Below are positions 39,618 to 49,542 of a stretch of DNA of 50,003 nt, in pieces. Position 1 is the stretch's first letter. Every line of letters begins with the position of its first letter. The notes under the pieces were generated by a model, which saw only the letters and a list, made by a program, of their open reading frames with translations, searched no databases and was not told the DNA's origin. The position numbers and the translations under genes were made by a program. The stretch comes from an uncultured bacterium (lineage in GTDB: Bacteria; Patescibacteriota; Minisyncoccia; Phycocordibacterales; CAINVO01), in assembly GCA_903854195.1 (NCBI GenBank), contig CAINVO010000034.1, forward strand, positions 1 through 50,003, given 5' to 3'.

Positions 39618-39662
39618 TTATGTTTTTTAATTTAAATTTGGAGACATTGTAAGACTTTATAC

Positions 39663-40691
39663 TTACACTAATTTTCCAGCCTCGATAACATGATCTACTA
39701 GAGCATTTGTATATCCCATTTCGTTGTCATACCATGCACAAACTTTTACCAAGTTTCCGTCTATTACTTTTGTAAGTCCTAAATCTGCAATAGACGCATG
39801 AAAATCTCCCACAATATCAGATGAAACTATTGGATCCTCTGTTACTGTGAAAACTTTTTTCCATCTTTCATCACCCGCAGCTTTTTTCAACAAACTATTT
39901 ACCTCTTCTACTGTTGTGTTTCGTTTTGAAATAAAAGTCACATCAGCAATGGATCCAGAAATAACAGGCACACGCATAGAAATACCATCAAATTTTCCAA
40001 TCATTTGCGGAAGAGCCTTGCCAACAGCAATAGCAGCACCTGTAGTTGTTGGGACAATATTGTGTGCAGCGGCGCGACCTTCTTTAAAATCCTTTTTATT
40101 TGGACCGTCAACAATACTCTGACTTGCAGTGTAACCATGCACTGTATTTAATACAGCTTTTTCTATACCAATTGATTCATCCAAAATAGCAATTAAAGGA
40201 CTTGCTGCATTAGTTGTACAAGAAGCATTTGAAGTAATGACACATGTTTTTATAGCATCATCATTTATACCCAAAAGCACGGTTGCGGCCTGTACTGCAT
40301 CTAGTGCGTCTTTCACAGGGGCAGAAATAACAACTCTCTTTGCACCAGCTTTTATATGTGCCTCTGATTTTTCATAACTAGTAAAAAGTCCAGTAGACTC
40401 AACAACAACGTCTACGCCGAGTAGACCCCATGGGAGATTTGCGGGATCTTTTTCAGAAACATATTGAATATTTTTTCCGTTTATAATTAGGCTTTTACTA
40501 TCGTCGCTGACAGTTACATCCAAACCGCTTCGCCCATACGCACTATCATATTTTAAAAGATATGCGATATTTTTAATATCTCCAAGATCATTTATTGCCA
40601 CTATTTCAAGTTCGGGTTTATTTTGAGCTACTTTTAGAAATGCTCGACCGATTCGGCCTGCACCGTTTATTGCGATTTTTGTTGTTTTCAT
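39663..40691 (-). CDS. gap: Glyceraldehyde-3-phosphate dehydrogenase
   Basis: Oxidises glyceraldehyde-3-phosphate to 1,3-bisphosphoglycerate with NAD(P). 342 residues: Rossmann GAGRIGRAFLKV, catalytic Cys in SNASCTTNAASP, TVHGYTASQ, and the C-terminal WYDNEMGYTNALVDH. The start at 40691 gives the standard N-terminus and lies 6 nt after an extended -10; the longer start at 40721 would cross the promoter. First gene of the gap, rpiB, rpe run. Confidence 0.97.
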   Translation of the reverse strand: MKTTKIAINGAGRIGRAFLKVAQNKPELEIVAINDLGDIKNIAYLLKYDSAYGRSGLDVTVSDDSKSLIINGKNIQYVSEKDPANLPWGLLGVDVVVESTGLFTSYEKSEAHIKAGAKRVVISAPVKDALDAVQAATVLLGINDDAIKTCVITSNASCTTNAASPLIAILDESIGIEKAVLNTVHGYTASQSIVDGPNKKDFKEGRAAAHNIVPTTTGAAIAVGKALPQMIGKFDGISMRVPVISGSIADVTFISKRNTTVEEVNSLLKKAAGDERWKKVFTVTEDPIVSSDIVGDFHASIADLGLTKVIDGNLVKVCAWYDNEMGYTNALVDHVIEAGKLV

Positions 40692-40697
40692 GCGGTC

Positions 40698-40706
40698 ATT
40701 ATAGCA
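40698..40706 (-). promoter_or_regulatory. gap promoter (extended -10, leaderless start)
   Basis: Minus strand TGC-TATAAT (40698-40703), 6 nt before the ATG. No clear -35. Confidence 0.65.
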
Positions 40707-40783
40707 AAAGGTCTGAATCAAAACTACATCAAAACATTACAGAGCGGCAGACAGAATTGTAGAGTAAATTGCAGGCCAATTTG

Positions 40784-42310
40784 TTAGCCAATTATCTCTA
40801 AAATAGTGTTCCTAATAAGCTCTGGATTTGCAGAGCCTTTCGTTGCTTTCATCGCCTGGCCGACAAAAAACTGTAAGGCTGTTTGCTTTCCATTTTTATA
40901 GTCTTCTACCACTGACTGATTTGCTGCGATTATTTCAGACAAAATTCTCTTCAACTCTTCTGGATCATTTTTCTGAATAAGACCATTACTCATTGCTACA
41001 GATTTTGCAGATGTGGAAATATTACCAGCAAGACCGTCTGTAAAAATGATTGCGAGGGTATCTTTAGCTCCTCTAGATGAGACCTCAGAATTTTTTATCA
41101 TCATAATTAGTTCAGCAAAAGCCTCAGGAGAAACTGGTATTTTTTCCAAGATACTATCAGTTTTTTTAATAAGACCGGCTAGATCTGAAGTGATGTAATT
41201 AATTGCAAGCTTTATTGTTTCAACATTTTCTGTCCCAATTTTTGACACGACTGATTCAAAAAACTCTCTCATCAAAGATTGCTGTACAAACATTTCAGCA
41301 TCTTCATCTTTCATACCAAAATCTTTTTTATATCTATCTCTTTTTTGCCATGGAAGTTCTGGGAGTTCAGCATAAAGTGAATCACGAGAAAATTCAGGAA
41401 TTTCACTTAACTTTAATTTTGGAAGATCGGGATCCGGAAAATATCGGTAATCATTTGAATCTTCCTTTACTCTTTGTGAGAAAGTTTTTTGTTTTGTTTC
41501 GTCCCAACCTCTTGTTTCCTGAATGATTTTTTCAGTAGTATTTCCAATCTCCGTAGCTTCTAAAATATCTATATGACGAGCTATTTCATAGGCAATAGCT
41601 CTTTCAACCGCTCGAAAGGAATTCAGGTTTTTAACTTCAACTTTTGTACCAAATTTTAATTTACCTTCTGGAGTTTTTGAATCGGCTCTTGAAACAGAAA
41701 TATTGGCCTCTACTCTCATTTCACCCTTCTCCATATTAGCCTCACCAGCACCAAGGTATCTTAAAAGTGTTTGGAGTTCCTTTGCAAAAGTTACAGCTTG
41801 TTCTGCACTGTGAATTACAGGTTCAGTTACAAGTTCCATCAATGGAAGTCCTGCACGATTGAAATCAACGAGAGAATATTTATCTGCATTAGCATCTACT
41901 GACTTAGTTGCATCATGTGAAGATTTTGCAGTATCTTCTTCGAGATGAACACGAGTTAATTCGACACCTGAAATTAACCCTCCAGAAACTAATGGATATT
42001 TAAACTGACTAATTTGATACCCTTTTGGAATATCAGGGTAGAAATAATTTTTTCGATCAAATTCAGTATAATCTGCAAGGTTTCCCTGTGCAGCAACCCC
42101 CATTTTTAGGACGTGTTTAACCGCCTGTTTGTTTATAACGGGAAGAGTTCCGGGATGCCCCATACAAACTGGGCAAATATTGTGGTTTGGGTTAACTTCA
42201 TCTGTATTGTTTACACACCCACAGAACATTTTTGTACGGGTATTAAGCTCAGCATGTATTTCTAACCCGATTATTGGAATATATTTTTTATTTACTTCGT
42301 CGTTTGTCAT
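40784..42310 (-). CDS. gatB: Asp-tRNA(Asn)/Glu-tRNA(Gln) amidotransferase subunit B
   Basis: Amidates mischarged Glu-tRNA(Gln) or Asp-tRNA(Asn) with GatA and GatC. 508 residues: IGLEIHAELNTRTKMFCGC, CPVCMGHPGTLPVIN, the zinc-type cysteines, DIPKGYQISQFKYP, FNRAGLPLMELVTEP, and a C-terminal YqeY-like tail domain. 5 nt downstream of obgE; gatA and gatC are not in the window. Confidence 0.97.
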   Translation of the reverse strand: MTNDEVNKKYIPIIGLEIHAELNTRTKMFCGCVNNTDEVNPNHNICPVCMGHPGTLPVINKQAVKHVLKMGVAAQGNLADYTEFDRKNYFYPDIPKGYQISQFKYPLVSGGLISGVELTRVHLEEDTAKSSHDATKSVDANADKYSLVDFNRAGLPLMELVTEPVIHSAEQAVTFAKELQTLLRYLGAGEANMEKGEMRVEANISVSRADSKTPEGKLKFGTKVEVKNLNSFRAVERAIAYEIARHIDILEATEIGNTTEKIIQETRGWDETKQKTFSQRVKEDSNDYRYFPDPDLPKLKLSEIPEFSRDSLYAELPELPWQKRDRYKKDFGMKDEDAEMFVQQSLMREFFESVVSKIGTENVETIKLAINYITSDLAGLIKKTDSILEKIPVSPEAFAELIMMIKNSEVSSRGAKDTLAIIFTDGLAGNISTSAKSVAMSNGLIQKNDPEELKRILSEIIAANQSVVEDYKNGKQTALQFFVGQAMKATKGSANPELIRNTILEIIG

Positions 42311-42315
42311 TTTGT

Positions 42316-43335
42316 CTATTCTAAATCAAGTTTGTCATTTCGTAAAATCTTGACCAACTCATCAATCAAAGCCTTTATTTCCTTATCATCCAAAATAGAT
42401 ACTGATAGACAATCCTTTTGCAGAGCTTTTGGCAATTCTTTAATTTTTGCCTTAATTTCTTTTGGATCTGAAAGTGTGTCAGTCTTTGTTAAAATAATTA
42501 TTTCTTTTTTATCAGCAAGAGTTGGATCAAATTTTTCAAGTTCATCTCTTACCGTCTTATAAACTTCTCCAAGATTTTCATTTTCAAGAGAAATACAATG
42601 CAGAAGCGCACGTGTTCGTCTAATATGTTTTAAAAACTTATGTCCCAAGCCCTTTCCTTCTGAAGCTCCTTCAATAAGACCGGGAATATCTGCAATAACA
42701 AACTCCTGCAAAGCACCGAGGTTTGGTTCAAGAGTTGTAAACTGATAGCTACCTATTTTTGCCTGAGCATTTGTTAGTGAATTCAATAGTGAAGACTTTC
42801 CAGCATTTGGAAGACCGATAAGGCCAGCAGCTGCAATAAGCTCAATCTCAATGTGAAAATCTGCCTTTTCACTCTCACGCCCAAGAGTACACTCCATAGG
42901 CTTTACATTTGTGGAGGCTTTAAAGTGTTCATTACCGAAACCACCTCTACCCCCTTTTAAGATCAACTTTTCTTCTCCAACTTTTTCAAGTGAAATTTTT
43001 ATCTCAGCAGAAGTTGTATTGTCCTCTGCGATTGGTGACATGTTTGTGATAATACTTCCGACAGGTAAATTAATATAAAGGTCTTCACCATTTTTTCCGT
43101 GCATACTTCTCTTTGCTCCGTCTTCACCTCTTTCGGCAAGAAATTCTTTTTTGTGTCGATAATGAGCAAGCAAGTTTAAATCGCCCACGGCACGTACATA
43201 TACATCACCTCCATTTCCTCCATCCCCACCAGCAGGACCCATAAATTCTCTTCCTTTTTCATGAAGCCAACGAACAACACCGTCACCTCCTCGGCCAGCT
43301 TCTGCATGAAAATTTAGTTCGTCTATAAATGCCAT
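42316..43335 (-). CDS. obgE: GTPase Obg (CgtA)
   Basis: Ribosome-associated GTPase in 50S assembly and stress control. 339 residues: Obg fold with glycine-rich GRGGDGVVRW and GPAGGDGGNGGDVYV, and GRGGFGNEHF; G domain with GLPNAGKSSLLN, DIPGLIEGA and ILTKTDTL (T-K-x-D). No C-terminal OCT domain. Lies between MYG1 and gatB. Confidence 0.97.
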   Translation of the reverse strand: MAFIDELNFHAEAGRGGDGVVRWLHEKGREFMGPAGGDGGNGGDVYVRAVGDLNLLAHYRHKKEFLAERGEDGAKRSMHGKNGEDLYINLPVGSIITNMSPIAEDNTTSAEIKISLEKVGEEKLILKGGRGGFGNEHFKASTNVKPMECTLGRESEKADFHIEIELIAAAGLIGLPNAGKSSLLNSLTNAQAKIGSYQFTTLEPNLGALQEFVIADIPGLIEGASEGKGLGHKFLKHIRRTRALLHCISLENENLGEVYKTVRDELEKFDPTLADKKEIIILTKTDTLSDPKEIKAKIKELPKALQKDCLSVSILDDKEIKALIDELVKILRNDKLDLE

Positions 43336-43380
43336 TTTGTTTTAATTATTAGTTATATTCTATTTAAAAGTATCTCCAGC

Positions 43381-44364
43381 TTATCGAGGTTTCTGTGGTC
43401 CAGAGTCAAGGGCAATTTTAACCATATCCAGAGCCCCTTTTTTGCTTTTGGCGGCTATAAAATGAGTACCATTGTGACAAAATACTGCATCAACTACCCC
43501 GCTTTCCTTAACGATTTCACCATCAGTCTTTCCAGCCCAACTTTTAGGAAAATATGCTCGTCGCTCGAAAGGGTCTTTAGTTGATTCGGTATCTATTCCT
43601 TCAGCTGCCCAACCTCCGTCAGACCTCTTGTATACCACAAAAAGCGGTTCTAGAAAATGCTTAGCAGAAAATGATATATGGGTGGGTAAAACAATTACTC
43701 TCGGATCTTCACCTTTTGAAATTTGTTTTGCATAAATTTTTTCAAAGTTTTTCTGATCATTGACCTTTTTCTTTCTTTTTTGGATCTCGCACTGCAATAT
43801 TTCTTGTGCTACTTCCACTGCCTTCAGAAAAACTTTGTCACTATCTACAGGATCATTTTTTGCCAAAATATTCATTGCAGAAATAACATTAAAAACTGTA
43901 TATGGCTCATACCCCTCAAATATAGACTTGGTAAAAACAATACCGTTATCTGTTGCATCAATATACGCAATCAAAACCTTATCTATAGCTTCAGCCACCT
44001 TTTCGGAACCTGTAATTTTTTTGCCGTATTTTTTCCAAACTAAACCAAAAGAGGCGTATGGTATAGAATTTTCTCTTTTACCAGCACCACCTTTTTGGTG
44101 ATGATCGAAACGTTCCTTATTGGCATTATATTGATATCCAACATCCACAACATAATCACCCGTATTTATTATCTCTTCATCTCTAGTTCTAATTATTTTT
44201 ATATTTGTGTCACTACTTACAATTGTCTTTGTAATCCCACCTTTTTCGATATTTTTAAAAACTTTTTTTTCCAAAAGAATTCTCAAGGTTGCAACAGCAA
44301 AAACATCATCAGCGTGGAAAATTCCGTTATGAGTAATTATCGATATTGTTTTATTTTTTTTCAT
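43381..44364 (-). CDS. MYG1-family metal-dependent hydrolase (DHH-like)
   Basis: 327 residues of the MYG1 family: THNGIFHADDVFAVATLRI at the N-terminus, VVDVGYQYNANKERFDHHQKGGAG with the DHH triad, and YASFGLVWKKYG. Eukaryotic MYG1 is a 3'-5' RNA exonuclease; bacterial members are poorly studied. The residues for metal binding (HNGxFHADD, DHH) are intact. First gene of a run with obgE and gatB, 45 nt apart from obgE. Confidence 0.9.
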   Translation of the reverse strand: MKKNKTISIITHNGIFHADDVFAVATLRILLEKKVFKNIEKGGITKTIVSSDTNIKIIRTRDEEIINTGDYVVDVGYQYNANKERFDHHQKGGAGKRENSIPYASFGLVWKKYGKKITGSEKVAEAIDKVLIAYIDATDNGIVFTKSIFEGYEPYTVFNVISAMNILAKNDPVDSDKVFLKAVEVAQEILQCEIQKRKKKVNDQKNFEKIYAKQISKGEDPRVIVLPTHISFSAKHFLEPLFVVYKRSDGGWAAEGIDTESTKDPFERRAYFPKSWAGKTDGEIVKESGVVDAVFCHNGTHFIAAKSKKGALDMVKIALDSGPQKPR

Positions 44365-44415
44365 ATTAAGTTTTCGAGAAATTTTCTGTAAAAAGCATAC
44401 TTTCTTTTACAAAAA

Positions 44416-44685
44416 CTACAAACCAAGGTTAGACAGGTTTGTAAGACTTGATGAAGCGTTCGTTAGGCTGTCAATTGACCCTCCACCCCCATAAATACTT
44501 AGGAATGACGGCATAACAAAAATCAAACCAATGAGAGGTAAAACAAAAAGCACAACTGTGATAATAAATGTCCACAAAAAATATTTTCGAGTTTTTTCAA
44601 CAGAAACATATATAGCATCAATCTTAAATTGTTGACTTTCTATTTTTTGTTTTAGATCAATGACTTCTTTTTCTAAGTTATCCAT
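44416..44685 (-). CDS. Hypothetical coiled-coil plus membrane-helix protein
   Basis: 89 residues: an N-terminal coiled coil (EKEVIDLKQKIESQQFKIDAIYVSVEKT), one membrane helix (YFLWTFIITVVLFVLPLIGLIFVM) and a Gly/Ser/Leu-rich tail. No family recognised. It lies downstream of the ABC transporter genes but has its own -10 box. Confidence 0.7.
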   Translation of the reverse strand: MDNLEKEVIDLKQKIESQQFKIDAIYVSVEKTRKYFLWTFIITVVLFVLPLIGLIFVMPSFLSIYGGGGSIDSLTNASSSLTNLSNLGL

Positions 44686-44728
44686 ATTTTTAGGCTTATA
44701 TTAAGGTTATTTGATACTTACTTTGATT

Positions 44729-44737
44729 ATTATAGCA
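44729..44737 (-). promoter_or_regulatory. Extended -10 of the 44416-44685 gene
   Basis: Minus strand TGC-TATAAT, 43 nt before the ATG. Weak -35. Confidence 0.5.
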
Positions 44738-44762
44738 CACAAGAAAAATGACTTTTTGGCGA

Positions 44763-45518
44763 CTATTTAAAGAATTCCCTTCGAACTTTCATTACCTCCT
44801 CATGAAATCCTGGACCCTGCTCTCGTCGTGGATATGGAAGATCAACAGAAAATGAAGCATCTAGTGTATGATTTTTAATTAAAAAAACTTTTTGTGACAA
44901 CGACACGGCTTCCTCAATTAAATGCGAAACCATGACGATAGTTTTTTTACTTTCGTGCCATATTTTAATAATATCGTTGTGGAGTTCATCAGTAGTTTTT
45001 GCATCAAGTGCAGAAAAGGGCTCATCAAGAAGTAGAACTTCTGGGTCTACCGCAAGGGCTCTAGCAATACCAACTCTTTGTCTTTGCCCACCAGAAAGCT
45101 CATGTGGGTATTTTTTTGAAAATTCTGAAAGCTTCATCATCTCCAGCATCTCTTTAACTTTTTTATCAATACTTTTTTCATCATAAAAATTTTTTTGAAA
45201 GTTTATAGCATTATTCAAATCACCAGAAACCATTCTTGCTCGCATACTAAAAGCCACATTGTCATAGACGGTAAGCCATGGGAAAAGAGCACCATTTTGA
45301 AAATCCATCGAGACAGCATCGGGTTTTACAACCTCTCCGCTTGTTTCCTTTTCTAGTCCGGCAATCATTTTTAAAATTGTAGACTTTCCACCACCAGAAG
45401 GCCCTATAAGACATGCAAATTCCCCAGGAAAAATATCCAGTGAAACCCCCTCTATCGCCATTTCGTGAGGGTCATCATAAATCTTTGTTACATTTTTTAG
45501 TGAAATTATTGGATTCAT
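44763..45518 (-). CDS. ABC transporter ATP-binding protein (nitrate/sulfonate/taurine type)
   Basis: 251 residues: Walker A GPSGGGKST, Q-loop MDFQNGALFPWLTVYDNVAFSMR, signature LSGGQRQRVGIARAL, Walker B VLLLDEPFSALD and the H-loop MVSHLIEE. Closest by eye to the SsuB/TauB/NrtD group. Starts 9 nt downstream of its permease. No solute-binding protein gene is adjacent. Confidence 0.92.
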   Translation of the reverse strand: MNPIISLKNVTKIYDDPHEMAIEGVSLDIFPGEFACLIGPSGGGKSTILKMIAGLEKETSGEVVKPDAVSMDFQNGALFPWLTVYDNVAFSMRARMVSGDLNNAINFQKNFYDEKSIDKKVKEMLEMMKLSEFSKKYPHELSGGQRQRVGIARALAVDPEVLLLDEPFSALDAKTTDELHNDIIKIWHESKKTIVMVSHLIEEAVSLSQKVFLIKNHTLDASFSVDLPYPRREQGPGFHEEVMKVRREFFK

Positions 45519-45527
45519 TTTTTTATA

Positions 45528-46379
45528 TTAATCAAATTTAAATCTTTCAGCATATCTCAATAGTTTTTGCCAAACAAAGAAATTAAGCAAGGCTATAACT
45601 AGGACCATAGAAAGTAAAGCAAAAATAAATAAATCATTTTGACCCTTAGCTGCAGCATTTACCAAAATACTTCCTACACCAAAAAGATCCTGTGCGGCTG
45701 TTCCATTTGGAATATACACATGCAAAACCTCAGCTACTATAATAATATTCCAACCTTGTGCCACAGCAAGAAGCGAACCCGTCACAAGTTGTGGAACAAT
45801 TGATGGCAAAATGACTTTAAAAAAAGTTTGCACCTTTGATAACCCAAAAATTACTGCAACTTCTTTAATATCCTTTGGAATAATCTTTAAACCTCCAATC
45901 AATGTAAAAACTATATTCCACAACATACTCAAATATAAAATAAAAAGTGCAGCACCATTTAAGAAACCAATGGAAACAAAAAAAACAATGAGGATCGGGA
46001 AAAATGCCAGTATCGGAATAGACTCTAAAATATCAAAGGCTGGTAAGAAAATTTTCTCAGTAAAACGACTTCTTGTTGCCAAAAGGGCCAATGGAATCGC
46101 TGTAACGATAGACAAAATAAAGGCCACAAGAAGTCTTAATGAGGTTGCAAGTAAGGCAGAAAAAATTAAACCTAAAGGTAGAGGCGTAATATCATCAAGA
46201 CTAATGGTAGAATTTGAAAATAATTTTAATAAAATAAAAAGTCCAGCCACAAAAACTACTGGCCCGAGAACAAAAGAATAAAATCTCTCCCATAAGGAAA
46301 TAGGATATGTTATCACCACATGTCTATGAAAACGACGGTGAACAGGTTGATGATTTACTTTTGGAAAGATTTTTGTCAT
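45528..46379 (-). CDS. ABC transporter permease (BPD type)
   Basis: 283 residues with about six membrane helices. The EAA-type loop is at EVAVIFGLSKVQTFFKVILPSIVPQLVTGSLL (about 175-205), which contacts the ATPase. The N-terminus is basic and His/Arg-rich. Matches the SsuC/TauC family; a possible substrate is an organic anion, but without a binding protein this is open. In the middle of a three-gene run. Confidence 0.9.
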   Translation of the reverse strand: MTKIFPKVNHQPVHRRFHRHVVITYPISLWERFYSFVLGPVVFVAGLFILLKLFSNSTISLDDITPLPLGLIFSALLATSLRLLVAFILSIVTAIPLALLATRSRFTEKIFLPAFDILESIPILAFFPILIVFFVSIGFLNGAALFILYLSMLWNIVFTLIGGLKIIPKDIKEVAVIFGLSKVQTFFKVILPSIVPQLVTGSLLAVAQGWNIIIVAEVLHVYIPNGTAAQDLFGVGSILVNAAAKGQNDLFIFALLSMVLVIALLNFFVWQKLLRYAERFKFD

Positions 46380-46406
46380 TAAAAATAAATTAAAAGTTTT
46401 ATATAT

Positions 46407-46808
46407 TTACTTTGTTAAAATAATTTCTTTTTTAATTTCATCAAGTTCACTCTTTATATCATGCATCTCATTTTGAACTTCCCGTAAAACATCTTCCTCA
46501 CCCTTAACATCATCTTCTGTTTTCTCAATTAACTTTTTCTCCTTACGTAAACCAGACATTAAAATAACATCTCCCACAAAAAAAGATACAAAAAGACCAG
46601 TTACCAATAGAACGGCCACGCTCACAAAAACAGAAACAAAACCATTACTCAAAAAAGGTGTTTCGTCGGCTAATACCCATATTCCACGCCAAAAAAGCAC
46701 AATAGCAATTCCTGATATAAAACTATACAAAATAGGGTGAAGACTCAAATATTCTCTAACATGATCTTCAAGCTTATCAAAAAAATGAAAAATTTTTTTA
46801 CCAAACAT
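46407..46808 (-). CDS. Hypothetical membrane protein with C-terminal coiled coil
   Basis: 133 residues: two membrane helices (about 27-47 and 58-85) and a C-terminal coiled coil (ERKKEK region, LREVQNEMHDIKSELDEIKKEI). First gene of the ABC run, 27 nt from the permease. The ATG lies 6 nt after a TATAAT. No family recognised; perhaps an accessory to the transporter. Confidence 0.7.
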   Translation of the reverse strand: MFGKKIFHFFDKLEDHVREYLSLHPILYSFISGIAIVLFWRGIWVLADETPFLSNGFVSVFVSVAVLLVTGLFVSFFVGDVILMSGLRKEKKLIEKTEDDVKGEEDVLREVQNEMHDIKSELDEIKKEIILTK

Positions 46809-46814
46809 ATATCA

Positions 46815-46820
46815 ATTATA
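46815..46820 (-). promoter_or_regulatory. -10 of the ABC gene run, leaderless start
   Basis: Minus strand TATAAT, 6 nt before the ATG at 46808. No clear -35. Confidence 0.5.
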
Positions 46821-46868
46821 ACCTTTAAAACAGGCTTAGACTAGCGACAGTAAGAAAATTTCTTTTGA

Positions 46869-49535
46869 TTAAGAATTAGCTCCGTGACATTTTTTGTATT
46901 TTTTTCCACTTCCACAAGGACATGGATCATTTCGTCCAGCAGACTGATTTGTTGCACCTACACTAGCACCTCCAGTGACACCTAGTACTCCAGATGCCTC
47001 ACCAGGACCACTTGGACCAAGTTCTATGGTTTGAATTTTAGGACCGAGAGTTATATTCCCGACAATATTTGGAATTGTATTTAATATCTGGTATGAAATA
47101 GCACTTTCCATTTCCTTGAACAAACGTAGACCTTCTTTTTTATACTCAACAAGAGGATCTCTTTGTCCATACGCGCGAAGATTCACACTACTTCTCATAT
47201 ATTCCATCATCTCAAGATGATCAACCCAGAGAAGATCTATGGTTTGCAATATTAATGCCTTGATAGAACCATAAAAATGTTCCTCACCTAGTTCTTTTTT
47301 CTTTTCTTCTATTTTTTCTTTTATTTGTTTTTCACCACTTATATTTTCAATATTGGTGTCAAATTTATTATCACTTGTACCATTTGAAAAAGTTACGATA
47401 TTTCCAATATTTGCGTCTGCAGACATCTTTGAAAGTTCTGCATCAATATCCTCTACCCCGCCACAAAGAATTGCTCTGCGACGCTTGTAGATAATAATAC
47501 GATGATAATTTAGGACATCATCATATTCGAGTACATTTTTTCGTGCATCAAAGTTGAAACCTTCAATCTTACTCTGAGCAGTTTCTAGGGAACGAGTAAT
47601 CAAACTATTTTCTATTGGTTGATCTTCAGGAATATTAAATCTACCCATCATTCTTTTAATAATGTCCGTAGCAAAAATTCTCATCAAGTTGTCCTCAAGA
47701 GAAACAAAAAACTGAGTTTCGCCAGGATCTCCTTGACGTCCTGATCTTCCGCGAAGCTGGTTGTCTATGCGGCGCGCTTCGTGGCGTTCGGTACCGATAA
47801 CATACAAGCCGCCAAGTGAGCGAATCTCCTCAGACTCCTCCGCTCCAGAAAGCGCGCCGCCAAGCTTGATATCAACTCCTCGCCCTGCCATATTGGTTGC
47901 AATAGTTACTGCACCTTTTTTACCTGCGTTTGCAACGATCTCACCTTCTCTTTCAGCAAACTGAGGTTTGGCATTTAGAATTTGATGCTTTACCCCCTCC
48001 TGTGCCAAATAATCAGATAGAAGTTGGTTTTTTTCAATAGAAACAGTACCAACAAGAACAGGTTGACCATTTACATTCACCTCTTTAATACGTTTTGCTA
48101 TAGCCATGAACTTTCCCTTCTCAGTTTGAAAAATGAGATCATTTTTATCAATACGAGAAACGGGCTTGTTTGTAGGAATCTCAACAACATCTAATCCGTA
48201 TACTTTATAAAATTCTTCAGCATTTGTTGAAGCGGTACCTGTCATACCTGACAGTTTTCCATACATACGAAAATAATTCTGGAAAGTAATAGAAGCATAA
48301 GTGCGTGACTCTTTCTGAACACGAACACCCTCTTTTGCTTCCATTGCTTGATGCAGACCTTCTGACCAACGACGTCCTGGCTGTAAACGTCCCGTGAATT
48401 CATCCACAATAATAACTTCCCCATCTTTAACAATATATTCCTTTTCTTTATGATAAAGAGCCTTGGCACGTACAGCTGTTTCGAGATGATGTACATACTT
48501 CATGCCTTTTTCCGTATAAATATTTTCTATATTTAATGTTTTCTCAGCAAGATTGATACCTTCTGGTGTAAGAGTTGCACTGTGCATTTTTTCATCTACC
48601 TCAAAATGTTTCTCTTTTTCCATTCTGTCAGCAATTTTTGCAAAAATGCCATATAGATCTTCAGACTCAGTTGTCGGCATAGAAATAATAAGCGGTGTGC
48701 GAGCCTCATCAATTAAAATAGAATCTATCTCATCTACAATTGCATAATTATATCCTCGTTGTCGAAGATCATCTTTTCTTTGTTCAATATTATCTCTAAG
48801 ATAATCAAATCCGAATTCATTATTTGTTCCATATGTGATATCTGCCAAATATGCTTCTGGACGAGTACATGGTCTCAAAAATTCATAACCAACCCTAAAT
48901 GCACCTTCTAAAGCAGCTTCCTCAATTTTTTCTTTTTCTTCATCACTTTTATTTTTGTCATCTAAACCATTTTCCACACTACCTTTATGACTTGGATCAT
49001 ACATAAAAGAAGTTTCGTGATTAATTACTGACACACTGAGACCTAACGCAGAATAAACTCTTCCCATCCAAGTTGCATCACGACGTGACAAATAATCATT
49101 CACAGTAACAATATGAACACCCTTTCCAGTTAAAGCATTTAAATATGCTGGCAAAGTTGCTACCAATGTTTTTCCTTCACCAGTTTTCATTTCTGAAATA
49201 TTTCCTCTGTGCATAATAGCCCCACCAATAAGCTGGACATCAAAATGTCTTTGTCCGAGTGTGCGCTTTGCAGCCTCACGAACTGCAGCAAAAGCTTCTG
49301 GTAAAATATCCTCTAGCGTTTCAATTTTATTTAAAGTATCAGACAGATCTGACATATCTGTATTGTTTTCCAAAACTCCCAAACGTTTTCTAAAATCAGC
49401 GGTAACATTTAAAAGCTCCGTATCAGTCATAGCCGCAAAACGTGGCTCTATAGCGTTGATTTTCTCAACCAGTGGTGAATATTCTTTTAATGCCCTTGCG
49501 GACGATGATCCAAAAATTTTATTTAAAAATGACAT
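46869..49535 (-). CDS. secA: Protein translocase subunit SecA
   Basis: ATP-driven motor of the Sec export system. 888 residues: Walker A MKTGEGKTL, YITDYGTN-type DITYGTNNEFGFDYLRDN, Walker B VDEIDSILIDEARTPLI, GTERHEARRIDNQLRGRSGRQGD and the C-terminal zinc SEC-C motif NDPCPCGSGKKYKKCHG. An acidic insertion (NKSDEEKEKIEEAALEG) lies near 205. The start at 49535 gives MSFLNKIFG; a TTG at 49586 in frame would add 17 residues and cross the promoter. It should serve the many secreted proteins in this window. Confidence 0.97.
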   Translation of the reverse strand: MSFLNKIFGSSSARALKEYSPLVEKINAIEPRFAAMTDTELLNVTADFRKRLGVLENNTDMSDLSDTLNKIETLEDILPEAFAAVREAAKRTLGQRHFDVQLIGGAIMHRGNISEMKTGEGKTLVATLPAYLNALTGKGVHIVTVNDYLSRRDATWMGRVYSALGLSVSVINHETSFMYDPSHKGSVENGLDDKNKSDEEKEKIEEAALEGAFRVGYEFLRPCTRPEAYLADITYGTNNEFGFDYLRDNIEQRKDDLRQRGYNYAIVDEIDSILIDEARTPLIISMPTTESEDLYGIFAKIADRMEKEKHFEVDEKMHSATLTPEGINLAEKTLNIENIYTEKGMKYVHHLETAVRAKALYHKEKEYIVKDGEVIIVDEFTGRLQPGRRWSEGLHQAMEAKEGVRVQKESRTYASITFQNYFRMYGKLSGMTGTASTNAEEFYKVYGLDVVEIPTNKPVSRIDKNDLIFQTEKGKFMAIAKRIKEVNVNGQPVLVGTVSIEKNQLLSDYLAQEGVKHQILNAKPQFAEREGEIVANAGKKGAVTIATNMAGRGVDIKLGGALSGAEESEEIRSLGGLYVIGTERHEARRIDNQLRGRSGRQGDPGETQFFVSLEDNLMRIFATDIIKRMMGRFNIPEDQPIENSLITRSLETAQSKIEGFNFDARKNVLEYDDVLNYHRIIIYKRRRAILCGGVEDIDAELSKMSADANIGNIVTFSNGTSDNKFDTNIENISGEKQIKEKIEEKKKELGEEHFYGSIKALILQTIDLLWVDHLEMMEYMRSSVNLRAYGQRDPLVEYKKEGLRLFKEMESAISYQILNTIPNIVGNITLGPKIQTIELGPSGPGEASGVLGVTGGASVGATNQSAGRNDPCPCGSGKKYKKCHGANS

Positions 49536-49542
49536 AAAACAC

